Positions 36,062-45,680 are shown, numbered from the stretch's first letter. The stretch: DNA of 64,000 nucleotides from Aerococcus viridans (GCF_002083135.2 NZ_NBTM02000001.1:992001-1056000), one strand, 5' to 3'. The notes: generated from the sequence alone by a model not told the origin. A program made the numbers and translations.

Positions 36062-37585
36062 ATGATGTTATTTACAGAAGATGCGAGCTACTATGCTGAA
36101 CAGATTAAAGAGGGCAAGTTGTCAGTTAAGGAGGTTGTGACTGCTGCTTTAGAGAATATGACGGCTTTGAACCCGACTTTAAATGCGGTTGTTTGGCGTC
36201 AAGACGCAGATGCCTTGGCCAAAGCGGATGAGTATGACGCACTTTTAGCTAAGATGAGCCCGCAAGAAAAAGCGGATTTACCCCCATTTTTCGGGGTGCC
36301 AACTTTAATTAAAGATCTTGGCCAGTCACAAGCTGGTCAGTTGGCTGCGAGTGGGTCGATATTACTCAAAGATAATATGGCGACGGTAACGGACAATTTT
36401 GTTCAAGCTGTTGAAAAGGCTGGTTTTATCGCGGTCGGTCGGTCTAACGTGCCTGAATTTGGTTTTAAAGGGATTAGTGATTCTAAAGCTTTTGGCGCGG
36501 TTAATTCGCCGATTGATACCAACCGTAATCCAGGTGGTTCAAGTGGTGGTGCAGCTGCGGCCTTAAAATCGGGAATGGTGCCCTTAACCTATGCTTCTGA
36601 TGGAGGCGGGTCGATTCGAATGCCGGCGTCTTATTCAGGACTGATTGGTTTGAAACCGAGTCGTGGGCGTATGCCAGTTGGCCCTGGTCAATACCGGAGC
36701 TGGCAAGGGGCGGCGGTACCTTTTGCCTTAACAAAATCGGTCCGTGATACTTGGACATTGTTGAAGGCCTTGCAGGTAACCCAATACGAGGCGCCTTTTC
36801 CAATGCCAACAATCGAAGAAGACCAGTTGGTGGATTTAGACCGGCCCTTACGTATTGGTTATCTGACTGATTTGAATGACCAATTAACCATCAGTGAAGT
36901 GGGGCAGGCTGTCTTAGACCAGGTAATCGATCAGTTGAAAGCTCTAGGTCATGATGTCTTTCAAGTTGCGGATCCAGTGGACCGGATTCAGGTCATGAAG
37001 TCTTACTTTAAAATGAACAGCGTTGAAACTACGGTGATGATGGAGGGGATTGCTCAAGCACTTGGCCGTGAATTAACGGATGCAGATATGGAACCCTTGA
37101 CTTGGGCGATTTACCGGTCTGGTTACAAAATTTCGGCGGTGGAATTAAGCCAAATGATCGGCGACTGGGATCAATGGGCTGCCATTTATGAAGCAGCGTT
37201 CAAGCATTATGACCTCTTATTGACACCAACAACGAATGGCCCAGCGCCTAAACATGGGATTTTTGAAGCCGATGAAAAAATTCTTGCAGCGGAAAAAAGT
37301 ATCGACCAGCTAAGCCAAGACGATCAGCAACAACTGATTTGGGACCATTTTGGCCAATCAATCCTTTATTCGCCATATGTGTCGATTGTCAACTTAATCG
37401 GCCAACCAGCGATTTCCCTGCCGATGTTTAAAAATAAAGAAGGACTGCCAATTGGGGCGCATTTTATTGCCAACAAAGGAAACGAATACCTGCTGTTGCA
37501 ATTGGCTAAGCAAATTGAAGCAGCTGACTTGTTGGATACAGATATTGTCAATTTAGAGGAAAATCTACCACAATTTAGAAAATAA
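36062..37585 (+). CDS. Amidase, amidase-signature family
   Basis: The product (507 aa) has the Ser-cisSer-Lys triad of the family: Lys84 in PTLIKDL, Ser160/161 in NPGGSSGGAAAA, and the likely nucleophile Ser184 in DGGGSIRMPAS. It hydrolyses amide bonds; the substrate is open. It is not GatA: there are no gatB or gatC neighbours, and the length and C-terminus fit stand-alone amidases. AAGGGG precedes the ATG at 36062 by 6 nt. Confidence 0.9.
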   Translation: MMLFTEDASYYAEQIKEGKLSVKEVVTAALENMTALNPTLNAVVWRQDADALAKADEYDALLAKMSPQEKADLPPFFGVPTLIKDLGQSQAGQLAASGSILLKDNMATVTDNFVQAVEKAGFIAVGRSNVPEFGFKGISDSKAFGAVNSPIDTNRNPGGSSGGAAAALKSGMVPLTYASDGGGSIRMPASYSGLIGLKPSRGRMPVGPGQYRSWQGAAVPFALTKSVRDTWTLLKALQVTQYEAPFPMPTIEEDQLVDLDRPLRIGYLTDLNDQLTISEVGQAVLDQVIDQLKALGHDVFQVADPVDRIQVMKSYFKMNSVETTVMMEGIAQALGRELTDADMEPLTWAIYRSGYKISAVELSQMIGDWDQWAAIYEAAFKHYDLLLTPTTNGPAPKHGIFEADEKILAAEKSIDQLSQDDQQQLIWDHFGQSILYSPYVSIVNLIGQPAISLPMFKNKEGLPIGAHFIANKGNEYLLLQLAKQIEAADLLDTDIVNLEENLPQFRK

Positions 37586-37768
37586 TGATCACCATCAACA
37601 AGGGCTTGCCCACAAGGGTCAGGCCTATTTTGCGCGCCAAGAAAAGGTCCAGCATTTGTTTTCCAAAAATAAAAACACTTGTTATTTTCTCATTATTTGT
37701 TAATATTCTCATTAACGAAGACAAGAAACGGGCAGGAGATTGCCCAGAAATCAAAGGAGCGTATCGCT

Positions 37769-39145
37769 ATGGCCATCTGGTCTAATAAATTTCACGAGGA
37801 AATGTCACAAGATGCTTATCAATTTAACCAATCTATCCAAGTAGATTACCGCTTGTTGGACGCTGACCTCCGTGGGTCAAAAGCCCATGCGGCCATGTTA
37901 GGTCACCAAGGGATTCTTAGTTTAGAGGAGTCGGACAGCTTGGTAAAAGAGCTTGAGCAAATGCGTCAAGATTATGCGGATGGGACTTTAGTCGTTGATT
38001 TTACAACGGAAGATGTTCATTCTTTCATCGAGGCTGAGTTGACCGACCGTCTTGGCACAATTGGGAAGAAGGTTCATACTGGCCGGTCTCGTAATGACCA
38101 GGTAGCGACAGCTATGCGGATTTATGTGCTAGATGAATTGCAAGATTTTATCGAGAAAACCCAAGTAGCGATTGAGGCTATTTTGACAAAAGCAGAGGGA
38201 CACTTGGACACGATTATGCCGGGCTACACCCACTTACAACGGGCACAACCAATCACTTATGCCCACTATTTATTGGCCTATGCGCAGATGTTCAGCCGTG
38301 ACTTATCGCGGTTTGCGGACCTTTCTGACCGGGTAGCGAACGATATGCCACTTGGTGCGGGGGCCTTAGCAACGTCTACTTACCCAATTGACCCTTTCTA
38401 TACAACTGAACAGGTGGCAGGTTTCACAGCACCGTATGTTAACTCAATCGATGCGGTATCCAACAACGATTATGCCATCGAATTCCTGTCAGATTTAGCC
38501 ATGATGTCCATGCACATGTCCCGTTACGCGGAAGAAACGATTATGTGGTCCAGCCAAGAATTCCGTTTCATCAGCCTGAAAGATTCCTTCTCAACTGGTT
38601 CATCGATCATGCCACAGAAGAAGAATGCCGATATCCATGAATTAATGCGTGGAAAAACGGGCCGGGTTTACGGGAATCTGATGAGTGTCTTAACCATTAT
38701 GAAAGGCCTGCCGCTTGCTTACAATAAAGATCTGCAAGAAATTAAGGAGCAGCTTTTTGACGGGATTGACCATGTGAAAGCGATGTTATCTCTATTACCG
38801 GGCATGTTAGAAGCGACAATCGTCAATAAAGAAGTTATGTATGCAGCTTGTGGAACTGGTTTTTTAAACGCGACAGACTGTGCAGACTACCTGACCAACA
38901 AGGGGATGGCCTTTAGAGATGCCTACCAAGTATCTGGAGATTTAGTGGGTTACTGTACGGAAAACCGCAAGAGCTTGGAAGAATTAACCTTGGATGAATA
39001 CCAAAAATACTCAGAATTATTTGATGCCGATATTTATGACGCCATCGATTTGAAGAATTGTGTTTACCGCCGGAATGTTGCTGGGGGGCCAGCGCCAGAA
39101 GCGGTGACTGCAGCAATCCTAAGGGTTCGAGCTAATATTTACTAG
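37769..39145 (+). CDS. argH: Argininosuccinate lyase
   Basis: The product (458 aa) cleaves argininosuccinate into arginine and fumarate. The superfamily signature GSSIMPQKKN is at 277-286 with catalytic Ser278; HTGRSRNDQ (103-111) and TxHLQRAQP (154-161) bind substrate. AAAGGAG precedes the ATG at 37769 by 8 nt. It lies before, not after, argG, with a transporter gene and a T-box between them, so the two arg genes are probably separate transcripts. Confidence 0.96.
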   Translation: MAIWSNKFHEEMSQDAYQFNQSIQVDYRLLDADLRGSKAHAAMLGHQGILSLEESDSLVKELEQMRQDYADGTLVVDFTTEDVHSFIEAELTDRLGTIGKKVHTGRSRNDQVATAMRIYVLDELQDFIEKTQVAIEAILTKAEGHLDTIMPGYTHLQRAQPITYAHYLLAYAQMFSRDLSRFADLSDRVANDMPLGAGALATSTYPIDPFYTTEQVAGFTAPYVNSIDAVSNNDYAIEFLSDLAMMSMHMSRYAEETIMWSSQEFRFISLKDSFSTGSSIMPQKKNADIHELMRGKTGRVYGNLMSVLTIMKGLPLAYNKDLQEIKEQLFDGIDHVKAMLSLLPGMLEATIVNKEVMYAACGTGFLNATDCADYLTNKGMAFRDAYQVSGDLVGYCTENRKSLEELTLDEYQKYSELFDADIYDAIDLKNCVYRRNVAGGPAPEAVTAAILRVRANIY

Positions 39146-39181
39146 GTTGAAAGTTTTGTAAAAAGAATTTTACTTTTCCGG

Positions 39182-39210
39182 TTGACTTTCTATAAATTAC
39201 CGACTAGAAT
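39182..39210 (+). promoter_or_regulatory. Promoter of the first Arg T-box transcript
   Basis: TTGACT, 17 bp, TAGAAT. Confidence 0.65.
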
Positions 39211-39216
39211 GATTAA

Positions 39217-39526
39217 AAGAAAATGATAAAAAATTAAAAATAAATGATAGATGTCATTTTTTTATGAGAATTGAATATTAAATCATAGAGGCAAAGAGTA
39301 ACAAGAGTACTGTCTTAAGCGAGTAGACGATTGGTGGAAGGTCTATGTCAGGAGAATTGTGAACCGCATTGCTGAGATAATTGAGTGAAGTAAGCTAATT
39401 AGATCATAAAAGTAGCTCAATTCGTTAGGCGCGTTAAGTCATCAAGCGTTGATGTATTTTTGTCAACAGTAGAGTGGTACCGTGGATATTAACCGCCTCT
39501 TCATTTGAAGGGGCGGATTTTTTTAT
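39217..39526 (+). promoter_or_regulatory. T-box leader, Arg (CGC) specifier, first copy
   Basis: Stem I base: GCAA (39291-39294) with TTGC (39369-39372). The specifier loop has AGTA (39297-39300) on one side and GAACCGCA (39361-39368) on the other, closed above by ACAA/TTGT. CGC at 39365-39367, followed by A, is the best specifier and reads Arg. The T-box sequence AGAGTGGTACCGTGG is at 39471-39485. The terminator is CCGCCTCTTC/GAAGGGGCGG followed by seven T. Uncharged tRNA-Arg should permit read-through into the transporter and argG. Confidence 0.88.
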
Positions 39527-39612
39527 TTTCCGGGCCGACAAATGAAAGCCTGTTTTAAGGATTGGATGAAAGTCTAGTTTTGACAAGGGGAAACTCATAG
39601 ACAAAAATCGCG

Positions 39613-39676
39613 ACAGTAGAGTGGTACCGTGGATATTCGTCCGCCTCTTCTTTTTAGGAGAGGTGGGCTTTTTTTA
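39613..39676 (+). promoter_or_regulatory. Second antiterminator-terminator module without Stem I
   Basis: AGAGTGGTACCGTGG recurs at 39618-39632, followed by CCGCCTCT/AGAGGTGG and seven T (39640-39675). The ~85 nt between the first terminator and this module contain no specifier loop or AGTA motif. It is either the remnant of a tandem T-box or a second read-out of the same tRNA. Confidence 0.8.
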
Positions 39677-39703
39677 TAGGAAAAATCTAGGAGGATGAAG
39701 AAG

Positions 39704-41248
39704 ATGTTTAGTCAGCTGAAGAAGAAAAATCAAGTGGGATGGCAGTTGAAGGGTTTTAATTTGATGGTTATTTTGGCCATCTTGATCAGTCTTGTTGTAC
39801 CAGCCAAAAGTGTTTCGGCATCGTCTTGGACGGGTCCTGAAGCAGCGGCTGAGGTTGAGGGTGAAGATACATTACTGGCGGAGATTCAAGAACGTGGTGT
39901 GCTTAGAATGGGGACTGCTTCTGGTTACTCACCTTATGAGTTTACCGTTTTAAGAGATGGTCAAAATGAAGTCGTTGGGATTGATGTTTTCCTAGGGGAA
40001 TATATCGCAGACCAGTTAGGGGTTGAACTGGAAGTTGTTGATATGGAGTTTGGGTCATTGATCGCTTCGCTTGAAACGGGGGGGATCGACTTGATCATCG
40101 CTGGTATGGGGGCGACTGAAGAGCGTGACCAATCCATTGACTTCTCAAATGCCTATGAATTATCTGGTCAATCCATCGTTATTCGTGAAGGCGAAGAAGA
40201 TGAAATTGTAGATTATACCTCATTTGAAAATGGCGAGCATACTATTGCGGTATCTGAAGCGACATTACAAGAGGGTTATGTGAGAGACTTCTTTGAAAAT
40301 CCAGACTTGTTGATTATGCGTAAATCAGGGGATGCCATTGCGGCCTTAACTTCTGGTCAAGCAGATGGGGTATTACTAGATGATGCGGTTGCCGGCGCCA
40401 ATGCAGCTGAAAATGAAGGGTTAACCGTTATTGACTCTAACTTAGACGGCATGGTTGAAGACCAAGGTAAATCAATTGGTGTCCCGGAAAACCAACCATC
40501 CTTACAAACAGCTATCAACGATATTTTAGAAGATGTGAATAACCAAGGCTTAATCGATACCTGGACAGAAGCATCATTTGATATTATCGCTGGTGAAAAC
40601 GCGGGCACAGGTTGGACCACCTACTGGCCATATTTTTGGAACGGAATTAAAACAACCTTGATTATTGCAGGGGTATCCATCTTCTTCGGTATGATCTTGG
40701 GGATTTTCTTAGCCCTTATGCGTTTGACTAATAACCCAATCTTAAAATTGTTGGCGACAGCTTATATCGAGTTTGTGCGTGGTACACCATTAATGATCCA
40801 AGTCTTGTTCATGTTCCTTGGTGTAGGGTCTATCTTTGGCTGGTCCACAATGACTGCTGGGTTAGTGTCTGTATCCATGAACTCGGGTGCTTATATCGCG
40901 GAGATTATCCGTGGGGGTATTCAATCCGTTGATAAGGGGCAAGCTGAGGCTGCGCGTTCACTAGGGCTTGGTTACTGGCAAACCATGCGGAAGGTCATTT
41001 TCCCACAATCATTAAGATCGATTTGGCCGTCATTGGGGAATGAATTTATCACCTTGATCAAGGAATCGTCTATTGTATCGACCATTGGGGTGGCAGAATT
41101 AACCTTCCAAACACGTGCTGTAACAAGTATTACGTACCAAGCAGTGGTCCCATTATTTATTTCAATGATCATCTACTTCATCATGACTTATGCCTTGTCG
41201 CAAGTCTTGAATGTATATGAAAGAAAGATGAACCAAAAATACGCTTAA
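39704..41248 (+). CDS. Amino-acid ABC transporter, fused substrate-binding and permease protein
   Basis: The product (514 aa) has a signal peptide (~1-38), a polar-amino-acid binding domain (~55-285: GVLRMGTASGYSPYEF, VVGIDVFLGEYIAD) and a HisM/GlnP-type permease (~300-510) with the EAA loop GQAEAARSLGLGYWQTMRKVIFPQ. An ATPase partner is not encoded nearby. The start at 39704 gives 9 nt after AGGAGG; an ATG directly touching that site is less likely. The Arg T-box in front suggests arginine or a related cationic amino acid as substrate. Confidence 0.9.
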   Translation: MFSQLKKKNQVGWQLKGFNLMVILAILISLVVPAKSVSASSWTGPEAAAEVEGEDTLLAEIQERGVLRMGTASGYSPYEFTVLRDGQNEVVGIDVFLGEYIADQLGVELEVVDMEFGSLIASLETGGIDLIIAGMGATEERDQSIDFSNAYELSGQSIVIREGEEDEIVDYTSFENGEHTIAVSEATLQEGYVRDFFENPDLLIMRKSGDAIAALTSGQADGVLLDDAVAGANAAENEGLTVIDSNLDGMVEDQGKSIGVPENQPSLQTAINDILEDVNNQGLIDTWTEASFDIIAGENAGTGWTTYWPYFWNGIKTTLIIAGVSIFFGMILGIFLALMRLTNNPILKLLATAYIEFVRGTPLMIQVLFMFLGVGSIFGWSTMTAGLVSVSMNSGAYIAEIIRGGIQSVDKGQAEAARSLGLGYWQTMRKVIFPQSLRSIWPSLGNEFITLIKESSIVSTIGVAELTFQTRAVTSITYQAVVPLFISMIIYFIMTYALSQVLNVYERKMNQKYA

Positions 41249-41308
41249 CGATTTTAATTAGAAAATATAGACAGAAATTTTTAGACAGAAATTTAGGAGG
41301 CATTCATT

Positions 41309-42598
41309 ATGGCAAAAACAAATAAAGAAATTAAAAAGGTTTTACTAGCATACTCAGGTGGTTTAGATACTTCAGTGATTATTCCTTGGTTAAAGGAAAA
41401 CTATAACGACTGTGAAGTTATCGGGATGACTGGTAACGTTGGTCAAGAAGAAGACTTTGAATTCTTGAAAGAAAAAGCGGTAGCCTGCGGGGCAACGAAA
41501 TTATATGTAGAAGACTTGCGTGAGGAATTCATTACGGATTATATTTTCCCAGCGATCCAAGCAGGGGCTAAATACGAGTCGACTTATTTATTAGGGACTG
41601 CCTACGCGCGTCCATTAATCGCTAAACGTATGGTTGAAATTGCGCATTTAGAAGGCTGTGACGCTATTGTTCACGGTTGTACTGGGAAAGGAAACGACCA
41701 AGTGCGTTTCGAGTTAGGAATCCGTGAATTCGATCCAACAATGACGATCATTGCTCCTTGGCGTGAATGGGATATCTTATCTCGTGAGCAAGCCTTTGAC
41801 TACGCTGAAGCGCATAACGTGCCACTACCAATTACACGCGAAACCAACTACTCTAAAGACGAAAACATATTCCACTTGTCACATGAAGGGTTAGACTTAG
41901 AAGACCCAACCAACAAACCAAACTACGAAGACATCTTGGAATTAGGGGTATCACCACAATCTGCACCTGACCAAGAAGTTGAAGTTACGGTGACCTTTGA
42001 ATCAGGTATACCGATTGCTGTAAACGGAGAAAAATTAGCACCAATCGCTTTACTAGAAAAATTAAATGAAATTGGTGGTGCCAATGGTATCGGTATCTTA
42101 GATGTCGTTGAAAACCGTCTAGTAGGGATGAAATCGCGTGGGGTCTATGAAACACCAGGTGGCACTATTCTTTACCACGCTCACGAAAAATTAGAGCAAA
42201 TCGCTTTAGACCGTGACACACAACACTACAAACAAAGCGTAGCCTTGAAATACGCAGACCTAGTCTACAACGGTTTATGGTTTAGCCCATTACGTAAAGC
42301 ATTACAAGTTTTTGTAGACGAAACACAAAAAACTGTGACCGGTTCAGTGACAATGGTTCTATATAAAGGGAACATTATCGACGCTGGTATGACAAGTCCT
42401 TACTCACTATATTCAGACGAATTAGCAACCTTTGGTGAAGATGACATCTACAACCAAAACGATGCAGAAGGCTTCATCAAACTATTTGGTCTACCACAAT
42501 CAGCACGTAAAATGGCTGAACAAATCTGGGCCAAAGGTGAAACGACAGAACCAGGTGCCTTTTCGGATGTCGCAAGAAATAATGAGTGGTTAAGATAA
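41309..42598 (+). CDS. argG: Argininosuccinate synthase
   Basis: The product (429 aa) joins citrulline and aspartate using ATP. The PP-loop AYSGGLDTS is at 14-22, followed by [26 protein letters not shown] and [10 protein letters not shown] also match. It is somewhat longer than the ~400-residue enzymes of bacilli and fits the long-type family. AGGAGG precedes the ATG by 8 nt. It lies 60 bp after the transporter and is likely on the same Arg T-box transcript. Confidence 0.96.
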   Translation: MAKTNKEIKKVLLAYSGGLDTSVIIPWLKENYNDCEVIGMTGNVGQEEDFEFLKEKAVACGATKLYVEDLREEFITDYIFPAIQAGAKYESTYLLGTAYARPLIAKRMVEIAHLEGCDAIVHGCTGKGNDQVRFELGIREFDPTMTIIAPWREWDILSREQAFDYAEAHNVPLPITRETNYSKDENIFHLSHEGLDLEDPTNKPNYEDILELGVSPQSAPDQEVEVTVTFESGIPIAVNGEKLAPIALLEKLNEIGGANGIGILDVVENRLVGMKSRGVYETPGGTILYHAHEKLEQIALDRDTQHYKQSVALKYADLVYNGLWFSPLRKALQVFVDETQKTVTGSVTMVLYKGNIIDAGMTSPYSLYSDELATFGEDDIYNQNDAEGFIKLFGLPQSARKMAEQIWAKGETTEPGAFSDVARNNEWLR

Positions 42599-42688
42599 CT
42601 AAGTGCGAGATAAGTCTGACTTGGCGAGCCGGATATCAGCTAAGTAAGAGACGGTTGGCAGCTTGAAATGTATATATTCTTCCGAGTT

Positions 42689-42717
42689 AAGGGGCTGTAC
42701 TGTTGGTGCAGTCCTTT
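42689..42717 (+). terminator. Terminator of the transporter-argG unit
   Basis: AAGGGGCTGTAC and GTGCAGTCCTT pair with one bulge, followed by TTTAT. The T run is weak. Confidence 0.5.
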
Positions 42718-42740
42718 ATCCTTTATGTAGCCCAATATAG

Positions 42741-42863
42741 CCCAAAAATGAGCATCCTGAGGAAGGGGATATTGAGCAGGATTTTGCTGTAGGATCTGTG
42801 TTTACAATCTGGCCATTTTTTGAGGATCAATCTCGTGTATTTTTGCGCGAAATGAGTGACTAA
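42741..42863 (+). pseudogene. Possible 3' remnant of a lost gene
   Basis: Forty sense codons end in TAA, without a start codon. The translation has a protein-like composition (PEEGDIEQDFAVGSVF, then WPFFEDQSRVFLREMSD). The rest of 42599-43038 shows no gene. Support is composition only, so treat as a weak call. Confidence 0.2.
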
Positions 42864-43038
42864 TCAAATACAATAAAGGTTGTAAAATACAAAGAATGTA
42901 CTCATCGAGCAAATAGTCTATTTTTCAACACTTATATTTTGTAAGTAAAAACCATGATATAGTGGGTATCTCCATAGCACAAGGTTAACAACCCCTTCAT
43001 TTTACAATAAAGAAACTTGTTATACGAAGCACTAACTT

Positions 43039-43067
43039 TTGATATTTCGAATTCGAGGTGTTATGAT
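43039..43067 (+). promoter_or_regulatory. Promoter of the FMN reductase with internal palindrome
   Basis: TTGATA, 17 bp, TATGAT. The spacer holds the perfect 10-bp palindrome TCGAATTCGA (43047-43056), a possible operator. Confidence 0.55.
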
Positions 43068-43118
43068 ATATTTTGTAAGATAAAAAAATTAAGAACATTT
43101 GAAAAGGAGATTTTTAAT

Positions 43119-43667
43119 ATGACAAAATATGGTGTAGTAGTAGGTTCTATACGTCAAAACTCTTTATCTGAAGGTGTAGCGAAAGCAATCGTTGCAGGTT
43201 TACCTGAAGGTTCAGAAGTTAACTTCCTAGAAATCGCAAACTTACCTTTATATAACCAAGACTTAGACGCTAACTCTCCTGCAGAATACGAAGAGTTCCG
43301 TGCACAAGTTGCAGCTCAAGATGCCATCATCTTTGTAACACCTGAACACAACCGTAACATCCCAGCTGCATTGAAAAATGCTTTAGACGTAGCTTCTCGT
43401 CCTTGGGGTCAAAACGTATGGGCTGGTAAACCCGCTTTAGTAGCATCTCAATCTATCTCTGGTATTGCTGGTACTTTAGCTCATCACTCATTACGTCAAT
43501 CATTAGTATTCTTAGACTTACAAACTATGGCTCAACCAGAACTTTACATCAACTCTGCTGAAATTTCTGACATGGAGACTGGTGAAGTAACTAACGAAGA
43601 CTCTAAACAATTCTTAGCAAGCGCTGGTGCGCAATTCGCTGAATACGCAGCTAAATTTATTGGCTAA
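43119..43667 (+). CDS. NADPH-dependent FMN reductase
   Basis: The product (182 aa) is a flavodoxin-like reductase of the YieF/ChrR type. GSIRQNSLSEGVA (~8-20) binds the FMN phosphate, and TPEHNRNIPAALKNALDVASRP (~72-93) is the family signature. It reduces quinones, azo dyes or metal ions with NAD(P)H, limiting one-electron cycling. AAAAGGAG precedes the ATG at 43119; an upstream extension lies inside the promoter. Monocistronic. Confidence 0.9.
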   Translation: MTKYGVVVGSIRQNSLSEGVAKAIVAGLPEGSEVNFLEIANLPLYNQDLDANSPAEYEEFRAQVAAQDAIIFVTPEHNRNIPAALKNALDVASRPWGQNVWAGKPALVASQSISGIAGTLAHHSLRQSLVFLDLQTMAQPELYINSAEISDMETGEVTNEDSKQFLASAGAQFAEYAAKFIG

Positions 43668-43689
43668 TTCATTTAAATAGATAAGTGAA

Positions 43690-43727
43690 AGGGAATTTGG
43701 CATATATGTCAGATTCTCTTTTTTTTA
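43690..43727 (+). terminator. Terminator of the FMN reductase gene
   Basis: AGGGAATTTGGCAT and ATGTCAGATTCTCT pair over 14 bp (three G-U), two-base loop, then eight T. Confidence 0.85.
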
Positions 43728-43762
43728 TGTTCCTTTATGCTAATTTTTTCCCCTAAGAGTGA

Positions 43763-43792
43763 TTGACAAATACATGGTCATGTCAATATAAT
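43763..43792 (+). promoter_or_regulatory. Promoter of the second Arg T-box transcript
   Basis: Consensus TTGACA, 18 bp, consensus TATAAT. The spacer ends in TGTCAA, complementary to the -35, making an inverted repeat. Confidence 0.85.
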
Positions 43793-43835
43793 GTAGTGGA
43801 CGTGGTATAACCACATACTATTTTAATAAATATTC

Positions 43836-44063
43836 GTAGATACAAAGAGTAAATTATCGACTGGTGTAGCGAGAGGCGTTGGTGTGAGGCCTTACAGAAT
43901 AGATAATTGAACCGCATTGTTGAGAAAAATGACTGAACCTTAGATAGTAGGTCATTTCGCTAATGACGTTACCATTCCAAGTAAGGGGAGGTGAAGGCCA
44001 CCCCTAAAATTAGAGTGGTACCGTGGATCTCCGCCTCTGTTATAGAGGTGGGGATTTTTTTTA
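43836..44063 (+). promoter_or_regulatory. T-box leader, Arg (CGC) specifier, second copy
   Basis: Stem I base ACAA (43842-43845) pairs with TTGT (43917-43920), compensating the GCAA/TTGC of the first copy. The loop is AGTA opposite GAACCGCA (43909-43916), closed above by AATTATC/GATAATT. Specifier CGC is at 43913-43915. GGTGTGAGGCC is in the apical part. T-box AGAGTGGTACCGTGG is at 44012-44026. The terminator is ATCTCCGCCTCT/AGAGGTGGGGAT (12 bp) followed by eight T. Confidence 0.9.
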
Positions 44064-44159
44064 TTGCCTAAAATAGTAAAAGTTGAAGTTAGCTAATTAA
44101 ATAGTTGATAAGAAGCAATTGTTGATATAAAAGAAAAATGCTTTAGAGGAGGCAGAATC

Positions 44160-45680
44160 ATGAAATATATGAAACAAATCATTTTGGTTTGTATGACACT
44201 TGTCCTAGCCATGGTTGGGTTGAGTCAGAGTCCCGTTTTGGCAACTGAAGATGGTCAATCAGCGGCATCTACCATTGATGCCAGTGAAGCAACAGCACCG
44301 GGAGAGGATACTTTATACCAAGACATTCAAGACCGAGGGGTATTACGGGTTGGGACTAACTCTACGTATGCACCTTTTGAATTCTCTATTTTAAAAGATG
44401 GGAAAAATCAGGTTGTTGGACTAGACATCTTCTTAGCACAGAAAATTGCGGACGACTTAGGGGTTAAACTTGAAGTTGTCGATATGGAGTTTTCGAATTT
44501 ATTAACATCATTGGATACGGGTCAAATTGATATTGTATTAGCGGGAATGACTTCCACTGAAGAGCGAGCTAAATCAGTAGATTTTTCTGATATCTACCAA
44601 GTTTCTGGTCAATCATTTGTTATTCAAGAAAGTAAAGTGAGTGAAATTACAGATGATAGCTACTTTTCAAAAGGTGGAAAAATCTCTATTGGAGAAGGGA
44701 CCACACAACAGTTATTAGTTGGAGAATATTATCCTAATTCAGAAGTACAAGTCATGCGTACGACAACTGATTCAATTTCAGCTTTAGATTCAGGTTTAGT
44801 TGACGGGGTATTATTAGATGAGGACGTAGCCGGAGCGTATGCGGCAGAAAATCCTAATTTAACAGTTATCGAAGCGAATTTACCAATCCAAGATCCTGGT
44901 AAGGCAGTAGCAATGCCAAAAGACCAACCTACATTACAAGCAGCAGTTAACGAATCCATTGCAGATGCTCAAGAACAAGGTTTAATTGACCAATGGTTGG
45001 AGGAATCTTACCAAATTATTGAAGACAATCGTCAATCAACTTGGGCAGCTTATGCGCCTTATTTCGTGAATGGTTTGAAAACAACCTTAGTCATTTCAGC
45101 GACAGCGATTTTCTTTGGTTTAATTATTGGTGCAGCGCTAGCGTTAATGCGTTTATCGGAAAATAGATTAGTTGATTTGATAGCTCAAGCTTACATCGAA
45201 GTAGTTCGTGGGACACCACTAATGATTCAAGTATTATTTGTTTACCTCGGTTTTGCTGGTATGTTTGGTTGGTCAACCATGACATCAGGTTTGGTTGCGG
45301 TATCTCTAAACTCAGGTGCTTATATTGCAGAAATTATCCGTGGAGGGATCAACTCGGTTGATAAGGGGCAAGCTGAAGCCGCACGTTCACTTGGTTTAGG
45401 CTACTGGACGACGATGCGGAAGGTTATCTTCCCACAATCATTAAGATCGATTTGGCCGTCTCTTGGGAATGAATTTGTATCCTTAATCAAAGAATCATCA
45501 ATCGTATCTACAATCGGGGTAGCGGAATTAACATTCCAAACCCGTAATGTATCAACGATTACCTTTAACGGTATCATCCCACTAATCATCTCAATGGCTA
45601 TCTACTTTATGCTAACCTTTACACTAACGAAGTTATTAAATGTGTATGAACGCAAGATGAATGAGAAATATGCTCAATAA
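44160..45680 (+). CDS. Amino-acid ABC transporter, fused substrate-binding and permease protein (paralogue)
   Basis: The product (506 aa) has the same plan as the protein at 39704: signal peptide (~1-30), binding domain (GVLRVGTNSTYAPFEF, VVGLDIFLAQKIAD) and permease with the identical EAA loop start GQAEAARSLGLGYW. The permease half is much more alike between the two than the binding half, so the substrate range may differ. AGGAGG precedes the ATG. No ATPase gene is adjacent. The Arg-specific T-box in front suggests arginine import. Confidence 0.9.
   Translation: MKYMKQIILVCMTLVLAMVGLSQSPVLATEDGQSAASTIDASEATAPGEDTLYQDIQDRGVLRVGTNSTYAPFEFSILKDGKNQVVGLDIFLAQKIADDLGVKLEVVDMEFSNLLTSLDTGQIDIVLAGMTSTEERAKSVDFSDIYQVSGQSFVIQESKVSEITDDSYFSKGGKISIGEGTTQQLLVGEYYPNSEVQVMRTTTDSISALDSGLVDGVLLDEDVAGAYAAENPNLTVIEANLPIQDPGKAVAMPKDQPTLQAAVNESIADAQEQGLIDQWLEESYQIIEDNRQSTWAAYAPYFVNGLKTTLVISATAIFFGLIIGAALALMRLSENRLVDLIAQAYIEVVRGTPLMIQVLFVYLGFAGMFGWSTMTSGLVAVSLNSGAYIAEIIRGGINSVDKGQAEAARSLGLGYWTTMRKVIFPQSLRSIWPSLGNEFVSLIKESSIVSTIGVAELTFQTRNVSTITFNGIIPLIISMAIYFMLTFTLTKLLNVYERKMNEKYAQ

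Noticed and set aside
43047-43056. CIRCE or CcpA site in the FMN reductase promoter
   Set aside because: TCGAATTCGA does not match either consensus; it is left as an unassigned palindrome.
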